From Mactra quadrangularis (Eukaryota; Mollusca; Bivalvia; Venerida; Mactridae), in contig CM046307.1 in the NCBI GenBank assembly GCA_025267735.1, positions 62,001-126,000 on the forward strand: a stretch of DNA of 64,000 bases, read 5' to 3'. Both the position numbers and the translations under genes were made by a program. Below, piece after piece: positions 1 through 10,634 of the stretch (position 1 is its first letter; every line of letters starts with the position of its first letter). The notes under the pieces are model-generated. The model had not been told where the DNA came from. It saw nothing but the letters and a program-made list of their open reading frames with translations, and did not search any database.

Positions 1-84
1 AAATGGAATCTAACACTTGAGTAGTCATAGACTTGGTTCATACATTTACTGTAATAGTATGGTAGTTGTATATATATTGATAGC

Positions 85-430
85 AGAAACAAGGGTTCAG
101 CGACAGTACGGGCAATACGGGATCAAGGGGTTCCCGGACCGAACCTAACTAGAAGCACTGTTTATTTTCTTCAACAAGATTGTACACAGTGTTTTCTTCT
201 CTTTACCTAAGTGTGAGTGGGAACCAATGAAAAACAGTTTATTTTTATAGCACCATTGTTGTCCCATTGAAGGCATAGCCTATAGACTGCTAGAAAGTTA
301 AAAAATATATTCATAAGATAGATGCCAGACACTTGCTTCTGTGGTGCAGATTGCTGTGGGCAAAATATCGAATCTAGTGGCCTGAGGGGATTGCTGGATC
401 GAGTCTCATTCGGGCTGGTTATACAACTTA
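85..430. repeat. Interspersed repeat, copy A (paired with 5245-5575)
   Basis: Shared words with the second copy include GGGGTTCC, TGATTTTCTTC/TTATTTTCTTC, AGTGTTTTCTTC, TAAGTGTGAGTGGGAACCA and a CTGGCTGAAT/ATATCGAAT region. It is probably an old SINE or part of a diverged local duplication with 1200-1960. An open frame on the minus strand here is judged not to be a gene. Confidence 0.55.
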
Positions 431-635
431 TTGAAAAAAAACACCGAAAAAAACCCTTTAATAACAAATATACAATGTACACTTCCTGAAACTCAAGTTT
501 AGTTAATTTTTGGCCAGGTAAATACAAACAGAACTTTCTTGCACTATTTTGTTTTGTCTTAGAGCGTAAACTAATGTTATATCATTAAAATTACTATCGT
601 TTATTGTATACATATCTTCACCAAAAGAAAAGAAG

Positions 636-935
636 CCGCCCGGCTGGCTCAGTTGGTAGTACATGAGTCTGCTGATCGAGGGGTCGTGGGTTCGATTCCC
701 GGGCTTGGCATACTTTCGTGGAGCTTGGTCATGAAATTATTTCTACATTCATTCTCCCTCCTACCAATGATTCTTAATTATGTAGGGCATTTGTCAGTCA
801 CTGACGAAAGTATGCGCCTAGTAGTTGGTTAACAGCTAAATCCAGAGATTTAGCCTTTCCAGGAGCAGTGAGTAGATTGACTGACCGCCGTTATATGACC
901 TGTACAATGTGTTGCTACGGCGTAAAACCCAACAA
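636..935 (+). mobile_element. SINE family 1 (tRNA-Lys-like head), full length
   Basis: It opens with a tRNA-like head (GCCCGGCTGGCTCAGTTGG, box B GGTTCGATTCC), followed by a conserved body (CATACTTTCGTGGAGCTTGG ... CAGCTAAATCCAGAGATTTA) and the tail TTGCTACGGCGTAAAACCCA, then an A-rich end. A short AAGAAAAGA-like sequence on both sides may be the target duplication. Confidence 0.85.
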
Positions 936-1454
936 AAAAAGAAAAAGAAAAGACTTAGAAGCTTAAGCATGTGTAAAGATAGATTTTGTATCTACATGTA
1001 CAAGGAAATTTTTATAAATTTGACTTCCGGGTTTTGTCTTCAGTATTAATGAAACAAAATACATTGACTGACGTATGACAAAACATTTTGTTGAAACTGC
1101 ATGATATCAATATCTTTGCTAAATGCAAGGGCATGGATACATATACATGTAATAAGCAATCTACATTGCGAGAATCTATTCATAAAATGAAACATGATAC
1201 ACATAGACAGATAGATAGAAAGATAAAATACCGTAAAAATAGAAAATATAACTACATGTATTGTAAGTATTGTACATTTATTGTACGAGGACATAGTCTC
1301 ATCTATCAAGCTTTAAGATAACATGACAAGAAAATGTAGATTTCTTTGCAATGATCCAAGCAATGATCGCTTTTTTAGTTAATTAAAACTGACAGTTTCT
1401 GCATTTTAAGTATACTTTCAGTATTTTTTATGTAATCAGATACATAGATAACAG

Positions 1455-1901
1455 AGGTGCGTTTAACAATGCGAGCGCTCGATCGAACGCTTGCTTCGCG
1501 AATTGTAAGGCTATTGAACGACTGCGAGCGCTTGCTGTAAAATCCAAGATGGCGTCAAACAGCACATTATTGAAAATAGCGGGCGGGGAAACAATTATAT
1601 GATGCTGATACACGAGATCTTTCACATTTTTATCAAATATGAATCATTATGATACAATTTACTGTATTAAATAAATTCTTTTGTATATGCATTGCGTGAA
1701 TACATTCTATGGAACAAGTAACACACACGTTTGCGTCCCAATTCAGGGATAATTTTTTGAGATAAGAGTTTATATTTTTTCAGCCGCCATCTTTGATATC
1801 TAAGCGAAACACCTCTCGAGTTGAATCGCGAGCGCGGGCGCCCGCGTTCAAAACGAGAGCGCTCGATCTCGCCCTGAGCGCTCGCATTGTTGAACGCACC
1901 T
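1455..1901. mobile_element. GC-rich foldback element, copy 1, CAG target duplication
   Basis: The ends AGGTGCGTTTAACAATGCGA and, in inverse, TTGAACGCACCT pair as terminal repeats; many GAGCGCTC words lie just inside. CAG flanks both sides (1452-1454, 1902-1904). The duplicated locus near 5800 has one CAG and no insert, which is direct evidence of insertion. A 3-bp duplication fits PIF/Harbinger-like elements; no transposase is present. Confidence 0.85.
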
Positions 1902-1959
1902 CAGGGTATCTATGTCCCGGATATAATAGATACTTCATTTAAAAAAAAAAATACTTACA

Positions 1960-3233
1960 ATTTATAAATGCGGGAGACTATTAATTACTTACATATAATA
2001 CCGACAATACAAAAACTATTGTGATATAACCCAAACCTTGTTATCTTCTATGATATTATAGTACATGAACCAACTTGTGCGGGTCAACTAAGCGGATGGA
2101 CTTTGTGTGTGGACTTACTCTTCAGTCTTAACTCCTCTGCTTTCTCTTCCTCCTCAATTAGAAGCTGTCATATATATATTGTCAAGCTTTTACAGGCGTT
2201 GGTCACGTGGCGAAATAAAAATGATTTTTTAATTATGAAATAAAACATGAGAGTATTATATCTTAATGCTAAAGGAAATTACAGAAAGATTGATCTTACT
2301 GGCATTCGTGTTATTACTGCTGTTACTGTTGACTTTACATGCATTAGTATCCCAAATGCATGAGAATCCAAGATAGTTAAACAGGTACCATGGTAATACC
2401 TTTTATTTAACTGTAGTTATTTTGACAGCTTTGGGCATATATGGTTACTATGGAAACTGATATTTTACAAAAAAATCCAGATTGTCAACATGTGAATTTA
2501 TAAAGAAAATTCTATGGAATGATTTTTTTTTCATATAATTAGAGAAAATGTTCTTAAATACTATATAAGGGAAAAGGTCGTATTCCTGTAATATTAGTAT
2601 TTAAGTATACTACAGCATGATTATTTTGTTTTGATATTGTCTATTTTTCTCAACTGTCATAGTTTGAATGATTTCACAGTGATTGAATACACACTATCAC
2701 AATATCATGAGTACTTGACAAAGAGCTCTATTTTGACAGTTGAGAAAAAAACCGAACTGTACAATCACAAGTGTTTTGAATAACCAAGCATTCATACCTA
2801 CTTCGACACATACGAAGTATTAATAGTATAGTTAGGAAGGCACAGATAAAACTGTACAGTAATATATTTATAGCCTTTTTCCTAGTATTAAACACTGAGT
2901 TTACGACCTTTACCTTTTATATTTTCTGAAAATCGTTATTTATTAGTTACAATACTGCATATCATTATCAATCGACCTGAATAGTGTTTTCTGACAAGTT
3001 TAAAGTTTAAAATTGATAATATATTATACGGTTAAGATTTGCATACTGTTAAACAAATACTAAACAAAGCAGAGTAAAATATGCTCTAAACGGTTACGTC
3101 TTATGCTAACAGAGTATCTTGATATAGAGGCACGTCTTCTAAATATACATACAGTTATTGAACTGTTTATAAACAATATATTTTGGACTTTAATTTGTGA
3201 ATCTGTGTAAAGTTTGATTGTTCGGTGATTATA
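1960..3233. other. Upstream region of the single-exon gene
   Basis: Apart from the 106-bp palindrome no element is recognised. CTATATAAGG at about 2563 resembles a TATA box but lies about 660 bases before the ATG. No exon with good splice sites was found, though a 5' non-coding exon cannot be excluded. Confidence 0.4.
2644..2749. mobile_element. 106-bp palindromic element
   Basis: TTTTTCTCAACTGTCA (2644-2659) and its exact reverse complement (2734-2749) bound a short AT-rich spacer. A related end occurs inside the SINE at 43991. No clear target duplication. Confidence 0.7.
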
Positions 3234-4094
3234 ATGGAGGATATAGACAGGTCTGAATGGGGAGCACCTAAAACAAGCAAAGCAATGCTAGACGAATATT
3301 GGGAGAAACTTTTAAAGAAAGCAGACGACAATGAACAAGAAGAAATTAAGTTTTTTCTTCACTGCACAACACTGAATGGTAAAAAGTCAATACAAAAATG
3401 CGGACGACTGAATGGTGGCAGCACAACGCTTCCTGACAGAGCACCACTAGCTAGCTACATAGGAATGAAAGGTATATGGTTTGCAATATCTCCCCGAGAG
3501 TTACCTAGACGATCACCGTATGGTACTCAGAGGATGAAGTTCCGCGTGAGAGATATCATGACCTACCTTGGTAGACCAATAGACAACAACGTGTTGGACG
3601 AGGATGATTGCTGGGATGCGACAGAAGTCGATCAGGGAACAGAAAAAGAAAAGAAAGGCAAGACGAAAGGAAACAAAGACAAAAAAGGCCGTAAAAAGGC
3701 GCAAAGTCATCTAAAGCGACAGAAAGAGTGTTACTTGAAGCACAAGTTACCAGAAAAGCCACAATTATCACAACCGATGTTGTTCTTTGAGAATGCTCAT
3801 TACTATGGAAACAACCAATACGTTCGTCTGCTTCTAATACATCCAGACGACCCCAAAGTTGCTTGGTGTCAGGAATTTTGTAAAGAGTTGAACATAAGAG
3901 ATAATCCTTTCCTTCAATTTCTAAATGGTCGTATCTACACATACAGGAAAGGGGAACATCCTAACTCGAGTATATTTGTGGAAGTACTTGTTGTTGGTGA
4001 CGTAGTCTTCAATGATCTTCTGGAACCACCGGATTGGGACGAAGTTGGAACAATGTCACGTGCTGGATTCGATCCAAGGAATGGAATATGTTAA
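3234..4094 (+). CDS. Single-exon hypothetical protein, possible ADP-ribosyltransferase-like fold
   Basis: An uninterrupted 286-codon frame starts at the ATG at 3234; the reading can be extended to a GTG at 3225, but ATG is preferred. The product is soluble, with no signal peptide or membrane helix. From N to C terminus it has an acidic/basic helical start (residues 1-40), a block with FFLHCTT (H43), then IQKCGRL, a GIWFAIS segment (80-86) followed by SPYG (94-97), a Lys-rich insert (about 136-168), and a C-terminal block with FVEVLVVGDVVF (E250). A His-Thr strand, then a G-x-W-F strand near a Tyr, then a late Glu-Val-Leu strand is the motif order of ADP-ribosyltransferase-fold proteins (H-Y-E; compare Tpt1/DarT-like). 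That assignment is inference from motif order only. Absence of introns beside a 33-exon neighbour could mean a retrocopy or a lineage-expanded gene. That it encodes a protein is fairly sure; its function is not known. Confidence 0.75.
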   Translation: MEDIDRSEWGAPKTSKAMLDEYWEKLLKKADDNEQEEIKFFLHCTTLNGKKSIQKCGRLNGGSTTLPDRAPLASYIGMKGIWFAISPRELPRRSPYGTQRMKFRVRDIMTYLGRPIDNNVLDEDDCWDATEVDQGTEKEKKGKTKGNKDKKGRKKAQSHLKRQKECYLKHKLPEKPQLSQPMLFFENAHYYGNNQYVRLLLIHPDDPKVAWCQEFCKELNIRDNPFLQFLNGRIYTYRKGEHPNSSIFVEVLVVGDVVFNDLLEPPDWDEVGTMSRAGFDPRNGIC

Positions 4095-4334
4095 CATTTT
4101 GTTGAACAATTACATGACTGAATGTAGTAAGTTATTCAATGTCAACATATAAATGTATGTCTTTTCTTTCTTGTTTTATAACCAAGGACATATTACGATT
4201 ACCAAAGACATAGATGACTAAAGACATATTTCAACAGTGTTGGAAACGATGTACGATAACATGAATTTCAAAGACATCAAATGCAGACTTTCATATAAAT
4301 TGATTTTATAAATGTTTGAACTAACTTTTATAGC

Positions 4335-4520
4335 GCTGTTTTGTTTGGTATTGTGTTGTATTGGTGCATTACATTGTATTTTATTTAATTGTTTTGCATT
4401 GCGTTGTATTGTTAATTGCATTTTATTGCATTTTAATGCATCGTGTACTCAATTGTGTTGAATTGCGTTGTATTTTAACTTATTGTATCCCATTTCGTTC
4501 GATTGTAAATTATTTTATTG
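4335..4520 (+). repeat. Degenerate TGTATTG/TGCATT simple-repeat tract
   Basis: This stretch in the probable 3' UTR of the upstream gene is made of loosely repeated TTGTATTG, TTGCATTG and TTTATTGCA words. Open frames across it are products of the low-complexity sequence, not genes. Confidence 0.6.
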
Positions 4521-4600
4521 TGATGAATTGTGCAATATTTAATCGTACAGCATTGAATCATTTTGTTATTTATGTGAACATTGTAAACAATATTTAATTA

Positions 4601-4606
4601 AATAAA
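4601..4606 (+). promoter_or_regulatory. Polyadenylation signal AATAAA
   Basis: AATAAA lies about 507 bases after the stop codon of the single-exon gene ending at 4094. The intervening sequence is a T-rich 3' UTR with no other gene, so this is the most likely poly(A) signal. Confidence 0.45.
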
Positions 4607-5036
4607 ACTGTACTACCTGTGAAGAAGTTCACTTGGTGAATATATGTTTCAAGTTATATAGTAAGATGATATGCAGTGGGTAAATAGCATCTAACATCTA
4701 ATACATGTACTGCAAAAGTATGCTAGTTATTGGAAGGATTTTTCCCAAAAAAAATTCCTTTCTATGTCAGCCCTCTGCGAAATTTGAAAAGAACGAACAG
4801 CACCTAACAATGAGTAAATGCGCCCAAGAAAAAAAGTGCAGTAGAAAAATATGAATCCTATCAAACGTAGATGAATTGAAATTTTTTTTAAACAAATACT
4901 TAAAATTATGATATCACATTAATCAAACATTATTTAAACTGTGTACTAAGAATAGTTATTTTTTATTATTTCGCATTATTATCTGCCACGCGCTTGTATA
5001 TAATATATATACTACTTAGCAGACGATTTTCACAGC

Positions 5037-5083
5037 TTCACAGGGAATCGAACCTACAACCCCTCGATCAGTAGAATAATGTG
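5037..5083 (-). mobile_element. SINE head fragment
   Basis: GGGAATCGAACCTACAACCC and CTCGATCAGTAGA are the reverse complement of the box B half of the family 1 head. The rest is absent. Confidence 0.55.
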
Positions 5084-5213
5084 CATGTGAAATGAAATAT
5101 GAAACACAGTTGACAATGAATGATAAAGAGATAATGATGGTTATCGAAATAAATAGTAATTTTAAACTCTTAAATCTTTCAAAAATTCATTCCAACAGTA
5201 CTTTGAGCACTTT

Positions 5214-5241
5214 GATATATATATATTATATATATATATAG
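5214..5241. repeat. AT dinucleotide microsatellite
   Basis: A run of TA/AT of about 28 bases, broken once, just before the duplicated repeat at 5245. Confidence 0.8.
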
Positions 5242-5244
5242 TTA

Positions 5245-5858
5245 TTGCTCGAACAGGGGTTCTGTTGTAGTACACATGGAAAGGTATCGAGGGGTTCCTG
5301 TTTTGAAAGTACTATTGATTTTCTTCTACAATATGTAATAGTGGTTTTCTTCACTTAATCTATTAAGTGTAGATGGGAACCATTCAGGATATTTTAGATC
5401 TAAAGCACTATCGTGGGCTATTAAAGGTATAGTTTAAAGACTGGCAGGAGTTTAGTATACATATTTATTAGATAAATACAGGAACCTCGGATCCGTAGGC
5501 TGGCTGAATATCGATTATAGTTTCAAGGGGCTGCTTGATTAAGCCTCACCTGTGCTGTTTAACATAACACAAGAATGATAAAAACAGTAAAAACAGAAAA
5601 CATAAATAATGTACGTACACATGTACATGTATTGTACTTGTACTATACGAGGACATATTTTCATCAATCAAAGTTATCATTACAAAGAAATGCAAATTTC
5701 ATTGTTTCTATCATGCAATGGTCGCATTTGAATTGAAGTTGACAGTTTTTGCTTTTAAGGTATACTTGCGGTATATTTTATATAATCAGATACATAGATA
5801 ACAGGGTATCTATGTCCCGGGTATAATAGATACTTTATTTAAAATATATACTTTACAA
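5245..5858. repeat. Diverged duplicate of 85-430 plus 1200-1960
   Basis: After the first repeat part, 5600-5850 matches 1220-1453 and 1902-1960: TACATGTATTGTA, TACGAGGACATA, then ATAATCAGATACATAGATAACAG and GGTATCTATGTCCCGG. Copy A additionally contains a SINE (636-935) and a foldback element (1455-1901). This copy keeps the empty site of the foldback insertion. Confidence 0.7.
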
Positions 5859-5859
5859 T

Positions 5860-6383
5860 CCGACGTCCGATCAACGTCGTACCCCGACGAAGTATCAACG
5901 TCGGACTCCGACGTCCGATTAACGTCGCACTTCGACGTCCGATCAACGTCGTACCCCGACGTCCGATTATCGTTGGACCCCGGCGTCCGATTACGTCGAG
6001 CCGCTACGTCTGTTTAACGTCGCACACCGACGTCCGACTAACGTTGCACAACGACGTTGGATTTACGTCGAACTCCGACGTCCGATTAACGTCCGACCCC
6101 GACTCCCGATAATCGTCGGACCCCTACGACCGATTACGTCGTATCAACGTCGAACCCCGACGTTCGATTAACGACGCACTCCGACGTCCGATAAACGTCT
6201 TATCCCGACGTCCGATAAACGTCGGACCCCGACGTCTGATTAACGTCGGATCAACGTCGGACCCCGACGTCCGATTAATGTCGGATCAACGTCGGACCCT
6301 AACTACCGATTAACGTCGCACTCTGACGTTTCATTAACGTCGAAGTGCGACGTTAGATTTACGTTAGACCCTGACGTCAGATT
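5860..6383. repeat. Minisatellite, about 24-bp unit CGACGTCCGATTAACGTCGG
   Basis: More than fifteen imperfect copies of CCGACGTCCGATTAACGTCG plus GACC occur, some shortened, some with GATCAACGTCG. Each unit is partly self-complementary (CGACGT / ACGTCG). A short remnant follows at 6509-6549. Spacers are not unique, so it is not a CRISPR array. Confidence 0.9.
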
Positions 6384-6797
6384 TATCACAGTTAATGTTT
6401 GGATTTGAAGTTTTCTGAACATTGGATTCCCTTGATCTGTCGTTGGTCTTGTATGTAGTTACCATGGTAATTTCCTTAGCGTCAGTCTAAATATTTTGTC
6501 TAAGACGAATCCACGTCGGACCCCGACATCCGATTAACGACGCACACCGTTATCAGCCCGGAGGTCTTTACAATGAATCAAAAGCATCCAAATGTTTTAC
6601 ATATTATTCTGAACGGGACACGACAATCCCAGTATTCAATAGATAGACATGGGACGGTCTAAAACGCTGACACATATTGCTGTCTCCAGAATGTTTTTAC
6701 TCAAAGGAGATGTCATACACGGCTAAACGGCGATTTAAGCATTTTTGGAAATGCTAATACGTGTGGTATTTTATACAATTGTATTGTGTATAAATGT

Positions 6798-7278
6798 TAG
6801 GGGTGTAACAATACGGTAAAAACCGTATTGCAATATATTGTAATATGCAAAACTGTATTGCAATATATTGCAATACGTACCGGTTTCTGCATAGACATGC
6901 AAAGCATGAATTATGATGCATGTTCATCATCCTAATTGGATCAGCACAACACGTATAAACATACATATATGTATTTTCAAACGATCTCTTGTGTAAAATG
7001 ATCTATAATTTTGGAAAATGCGTGTTTTGAAACGGACTTCTGAAGAAATGTTTGTCTCACATGACTAAATGTTTAACCTTTTTAAGCACAATTAGATTAT
7101 TTCAAGTTTTTAATACAATTTAACATTTATTTAAACAATTTAACTTCCAGATTATGATAAAACAAACAGTACAACACATAACTACAAAAACCGGTTCACG
7201 GAAAAACGAACCGGTTAAAAACCGTTAGAATTCGTATTGCAATATTAACCGGTATATCGGTTAACCGTTACACCCCTA
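6798..7278. mobile_element. hAT-like MITE with 8-bp target duplication
   Basis: Ends TAGGGGTGTAAC and GTTACACCCCTA are inverted repeats. ATAAATGT flanks both sides (6790-6797, 7279-7286). The interior repeats CGTATTGCAATATATTGCAA words. An 8-bp duplication and the T/CAGGGG-type end fit hAT. Confidence 0.85.
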
Positions 7279-7644
7279 ATAAATGTGAAAGTATATAAAG
7301 ACATACTTATAATTTCTCAAGAATTCGTAATTTTTTAAAACAAAAACAAACTTTGAAAAAAGTATAAAGGTAATTATGGATTGCTCTGTATTATACTGCC
7401 CAGCCTCTTGTTTCTGCTACATGGTGAAATAAATGTGTTTAAACACGTAAGTTTGATGTACTTGTAACATGACTTCATACCCAGTGACCAGCTATTAACT
7501 TACAATATTTGATCAGACAGCCGTATCAATGGTTTAAGTCATACAATATTTATTTACACCAAATGACTAGTGATTTTATTACAACTATACTACGTTATCG
7601 TTTCTCATATAACGAACATGTGTCACAGCCTGAGTAAATATGCA

Positions 7645-7718
7645 TCCTGGCAGGAACTCAAACTCGGGACCTGAGTTTACAAAGGAATGGTTCATTCCCA
7701 ATTGAGCTATCTGGCTGC
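7645..7718 (-). mobile_element. tRNA-like SINE head or tRNA pseudogene
   Basis: On the minus strand: GCCAGATAGCTCAATTGGGA (box A) and GAGTTTGAGTTCCTG (box B). The acceptor stem does not pair well, so it is not called as a working tRNA. Confidence 0.5.
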
Positions 7719-7839
7719 TTATAAATTTATATCATTCTCCCCCAACACGTGAACAGTTAAGTACCGTGAAACATAAATTCCTTTTATGGGATCAATAAAA
7801 TCTCTTAGTCATGCCCGAGATAGAAAATATGTGCATCAG

Positions 7840-8154
7840 AGGAGCGTTCAACAACGTGAGCGCTTGGGGCGACTCTGAGCGCTTTTGTTCTGAACACAGA
7901 TATCCGCGCTAGTGCTTGCAAGCGCTCGCGATTCAACTCGAATGGTGTTTCGCTTGTATCATAATGATTCATATCTGATGAAATAAGTAAAACATCTATT
8001 GTATCAGTAGAAACAATTGTCCACAACCCGCTATTTTCAATAATGTTCTAGTTGACGCTATCTTGATTTTACAGAGAGCGCTTACAAGCGTTCACTAGCC
8101 TAACAATTTGCAAAGCAGGCGCACGCTCGAGCGCTTGCATTGGTGAACGCACCT
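7840..8154. mobile_element. GC-rich foldback element, copy 2 (inverted, shorter)
   Basis: Ends AGGAGCGTTCAACAACGTGA and GGTGAACGCACCT, again flanked by CAG (7837-7839, 8155-8157). The interior (TATCATAATGATTCATATCT, CAACCCGCTATTTTCAATAA) matches copy 1 in reverse complement. Confidence 0.85.
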
Positions 8155-8642
8155 CAGGTTTATATAAAAAACGTTTATAGACCGCTGTTACAACCCGTTT
8201 AGTAATAAAACCGAATTGTAATAATTATTAAAAAACGGGTTGTAACAGACCGCTTACGTTACAAGAAAATATATACACGTACTTAGACCTATTGTGCGAG
8301 TTTTTATAGTGAATCTTCATATGGCGCAGCATCGGCTAAAACTAAAGGCTACATAACTAAGATCCTAAAGGGACAACGGATAAGTCGGTTGGTCGCCTCG
8401 AAAGTTGTAAAATGTTACAAAAGGGCCATGAAGCACCACTAAACCCAAAGTTGTATTACACAGTATCATCATATGATAAATTATGTTCGTCATTAGTCAA
8501 GGTGAAATTTTGCTATCAGCGGTTGAACAATATAGTTATCTCCTCGTAATATATATCAGTATTTTACAATACAGTGCGACCTGCTTAAACCGAACACTCG
8601 TTAGTCCGATCATTTTCTTTGTATTGGTGTAACGCCGGGTCA

Positions 8643-8945
8643 GCCGCCCGGCTAGCTCAATTGGTAGCACGCAAGTCTACTGATCGAGGAGTCGTGGGTT
8701 CGATTCCCGGGCGGGGCATACTTTTGTGGAGCTTGGTCATGAAATTATTTCTACCGTCATTCTCCTTCCTACCAATGATTTTTAATTATAAAGGGCAGTT
8801 GTCAGTCACTGACGAAAGAATGTGCTTAGTAGTTGGTTAACAGCTAAATCCAGAGATTTAGCCTTTCCAGGAACAGTAAGTAGGTTGACTGGGCGCCGTT
8901 ATATAACCTATACAATGTGTTGCTACGGCGTTAAACCCAACACAA
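8643..8945 (+). mobile_element. SINE family 1, full length
   Basis: The tRNA-like head GCCCGGCTAGCTCAATTGG with box B GGTTCGATTCCC is nearly intact, followed by the family body and the tail TGCTACGGCGTTAAACCCAA. The peptide reading LVARKSTDRGVVGSIPGRG is translation of the SINE head, not a gene. Confidence 0.9.
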
Positions 8946-9263
8946 ACAAACCAACAAACGCCATGTCAACACAAATTATGGTCATTTAATTGCAGCTTGG
9001 ACATCTAACCATGCTGTCCTAAACGTTCGTCTATAACCGGTACTATTCTACATGGGACAGAACGATTGAGACAAAGATGGATGCCAGTAACCAAACTTGG
9101 AATATTGATTAATATACGCTTTTCAAATTTAAGCACAAAATAAATTTGTATAAACTAACTACTAACCGGACACAACTTAATTTTTAAAAGAAATCTGGTT
9201 ATGTCAACTGTTCGCCACAGGTGACTGAAATGAGTATAGCCAAACAAACAGTAGTTGTGTACT

Positions 9264-9350
9264 CATTTTCAATGAGGCCAACAACTCCTCATATATCTTA
9301 TCAATAGAGGAGAATTGCTATTATTGTTGAATTTTCATGGAAGGGTATAT
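9264..9350 (-). mobile_element. SINE family 2 fragment
   Basis: CTCCTCATATATCTTATCAA and GTTGAATTTTCATGGAAGGG match the family 2 body in reverse; both ends are lost. Confidence 0.6.
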
Positions 9351-9605
9351 TAGTAACCAGCCATAGTGAGGCTCGAACATGCAACACCTTCGAGAAACTA
9401 AATTCGAACCCTTGCACGTAGCCTACTCCATCACGGAATTTTGTCGTCAAGATATCATAATAGTTGAGATTTCTGGATTTCTTGCGTGTTTTGATTGTTA
9501 ATACTAATTTATTTTAGCTCGATGGTTAATTACCAACGAGTCCACTTTCTGATTCAGAGTCATGAGCTTGTAGAGTAAAGTTTCTTGCTCAGCCAAGCTC
9601 TAATA

Positions 9606-9672
9606 AAGTATGCCCCGCCCGGGTATCGAAACCACGATTTCTCGATCAATGGACTGAGCTAGCGGGATGGGC
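9606..9672 (-). mobile_element. SINE family 1 head remnant
   Basis: AGTATGCCCCGCCCGGGTAT followed by CGAAACCACGATTTCTCGAT is the reverse complement of the family 1 tRNA-like head; only the head survives. Confidence 0.7.
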
Positions 9673-10343
9673 TATCAGGTTTCACTGTACCATGGTCATC
9701 ATCGTCTGTATCTTGTCCCTTAACCACTGTGTGGTACATCTGAAATGTTATCTTATCATTAAGATTGAAACAATATATAATTTATATACATGCAACAAAT
9801 GGATGGATAAAATTTAACATCAATATGCTATTTTTATTTTAAATTTTTATTAACAATTGAACATTGATTTTAAATGAGATAAAAACTAGGATTTAATACA
9901 TTTTTTTAAAAAGAAGGAAGTTTCATGAAAGACGCGTTTTATATGCATATGGTTAGCTATAACATAGGATTTGTGTTCGTTGATTTATCTCGGTCCTTAG
10001 TGCAAGGAGGGAGTTTTGTAAAATCTCAGTTTTCTTTCTTGGTCAGAAAATGGTAAGTACAGTAAACCTCTACTTTATGATTGTATTTAAAATGTAGCCT
10101 GATAAACACATGAGATCAAATAAATAGGTTCAGAATTAACAGGCTTTCGGATATCATTGCATTTATTTCTTCCGAATGCCCAAACTGTAGAAATTTGTTC
10201 GGAATACATGAGGTTCCCGATTTCACAGGGATTATCATGCTATGATGTAGCATCACGCTACTTGCAGTCAGTAGTTATCCAGTAGTAAGCACCAAGCTTA
10301 GGAAACAGAAATCCCTTGTGTGATTATCACCTCAACTGTGAAT

Positions 10344-10566
10344 GCCGCCCGGCTAGCTCAGTTGGTAGCACACACTACTGATCGAGGGGTCGTGGGTTCG
10401 ATTCCCGGGCGGGACATACTTTCTTGAAACTAGGTCATGAAATTATTTCTACGGCCATCCTCTCTCCTACCAATGATTTTTAATTATGTAGGACAGTTTT
10501 CATTCACTGACAATTGTATGCACTTAGTAGTTAGTAAACAGCTTAATCCTAAGAGATTTAGCCTAG
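10344..10566 (+). mobile_element. SINE family 1, 3'-truncated
   Basis: The head GCCCGGCTAGCTCAGTTGG and body are recognisable up to GAGATTTAGCC; the last third including the ACGGCGTTAAA tail is missing. Confidence 0.85.
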
Positions 10567-10634
10567 ATTGATTTAATAGATTCGTAACTTTGCGTTAATT
10601 AGATTGATACTAGTTGCCCCTTTACTTAAAGTGG

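Noticed and set aside
3556..3942. Minus-strand frame opposite the single-exon gene
   Set aside because: Antisense shadow; no signal of its own, while the plus strand has a longer frame with sensible composition.
5860..6383. CRISPR-like array
   Set aside because: Units run head to tail without unique spacers, in a clearly eukaryotic setting; it is a minisatellite.
8645..8718. Functional tRNA-Lys gene
   Set aside because: It resembles tRNA-Lys but is followed by the conserved SINE body and tail, and its arms are imperfect.
8619..8840. Plus-strand frame reading LVARKSTDRGVVGSIPGRG
   Set aside because: It is translation of the tRNA-like head and body of a SINE; the same peptide appears from other SINE copies (for example 56225-56446, minus).
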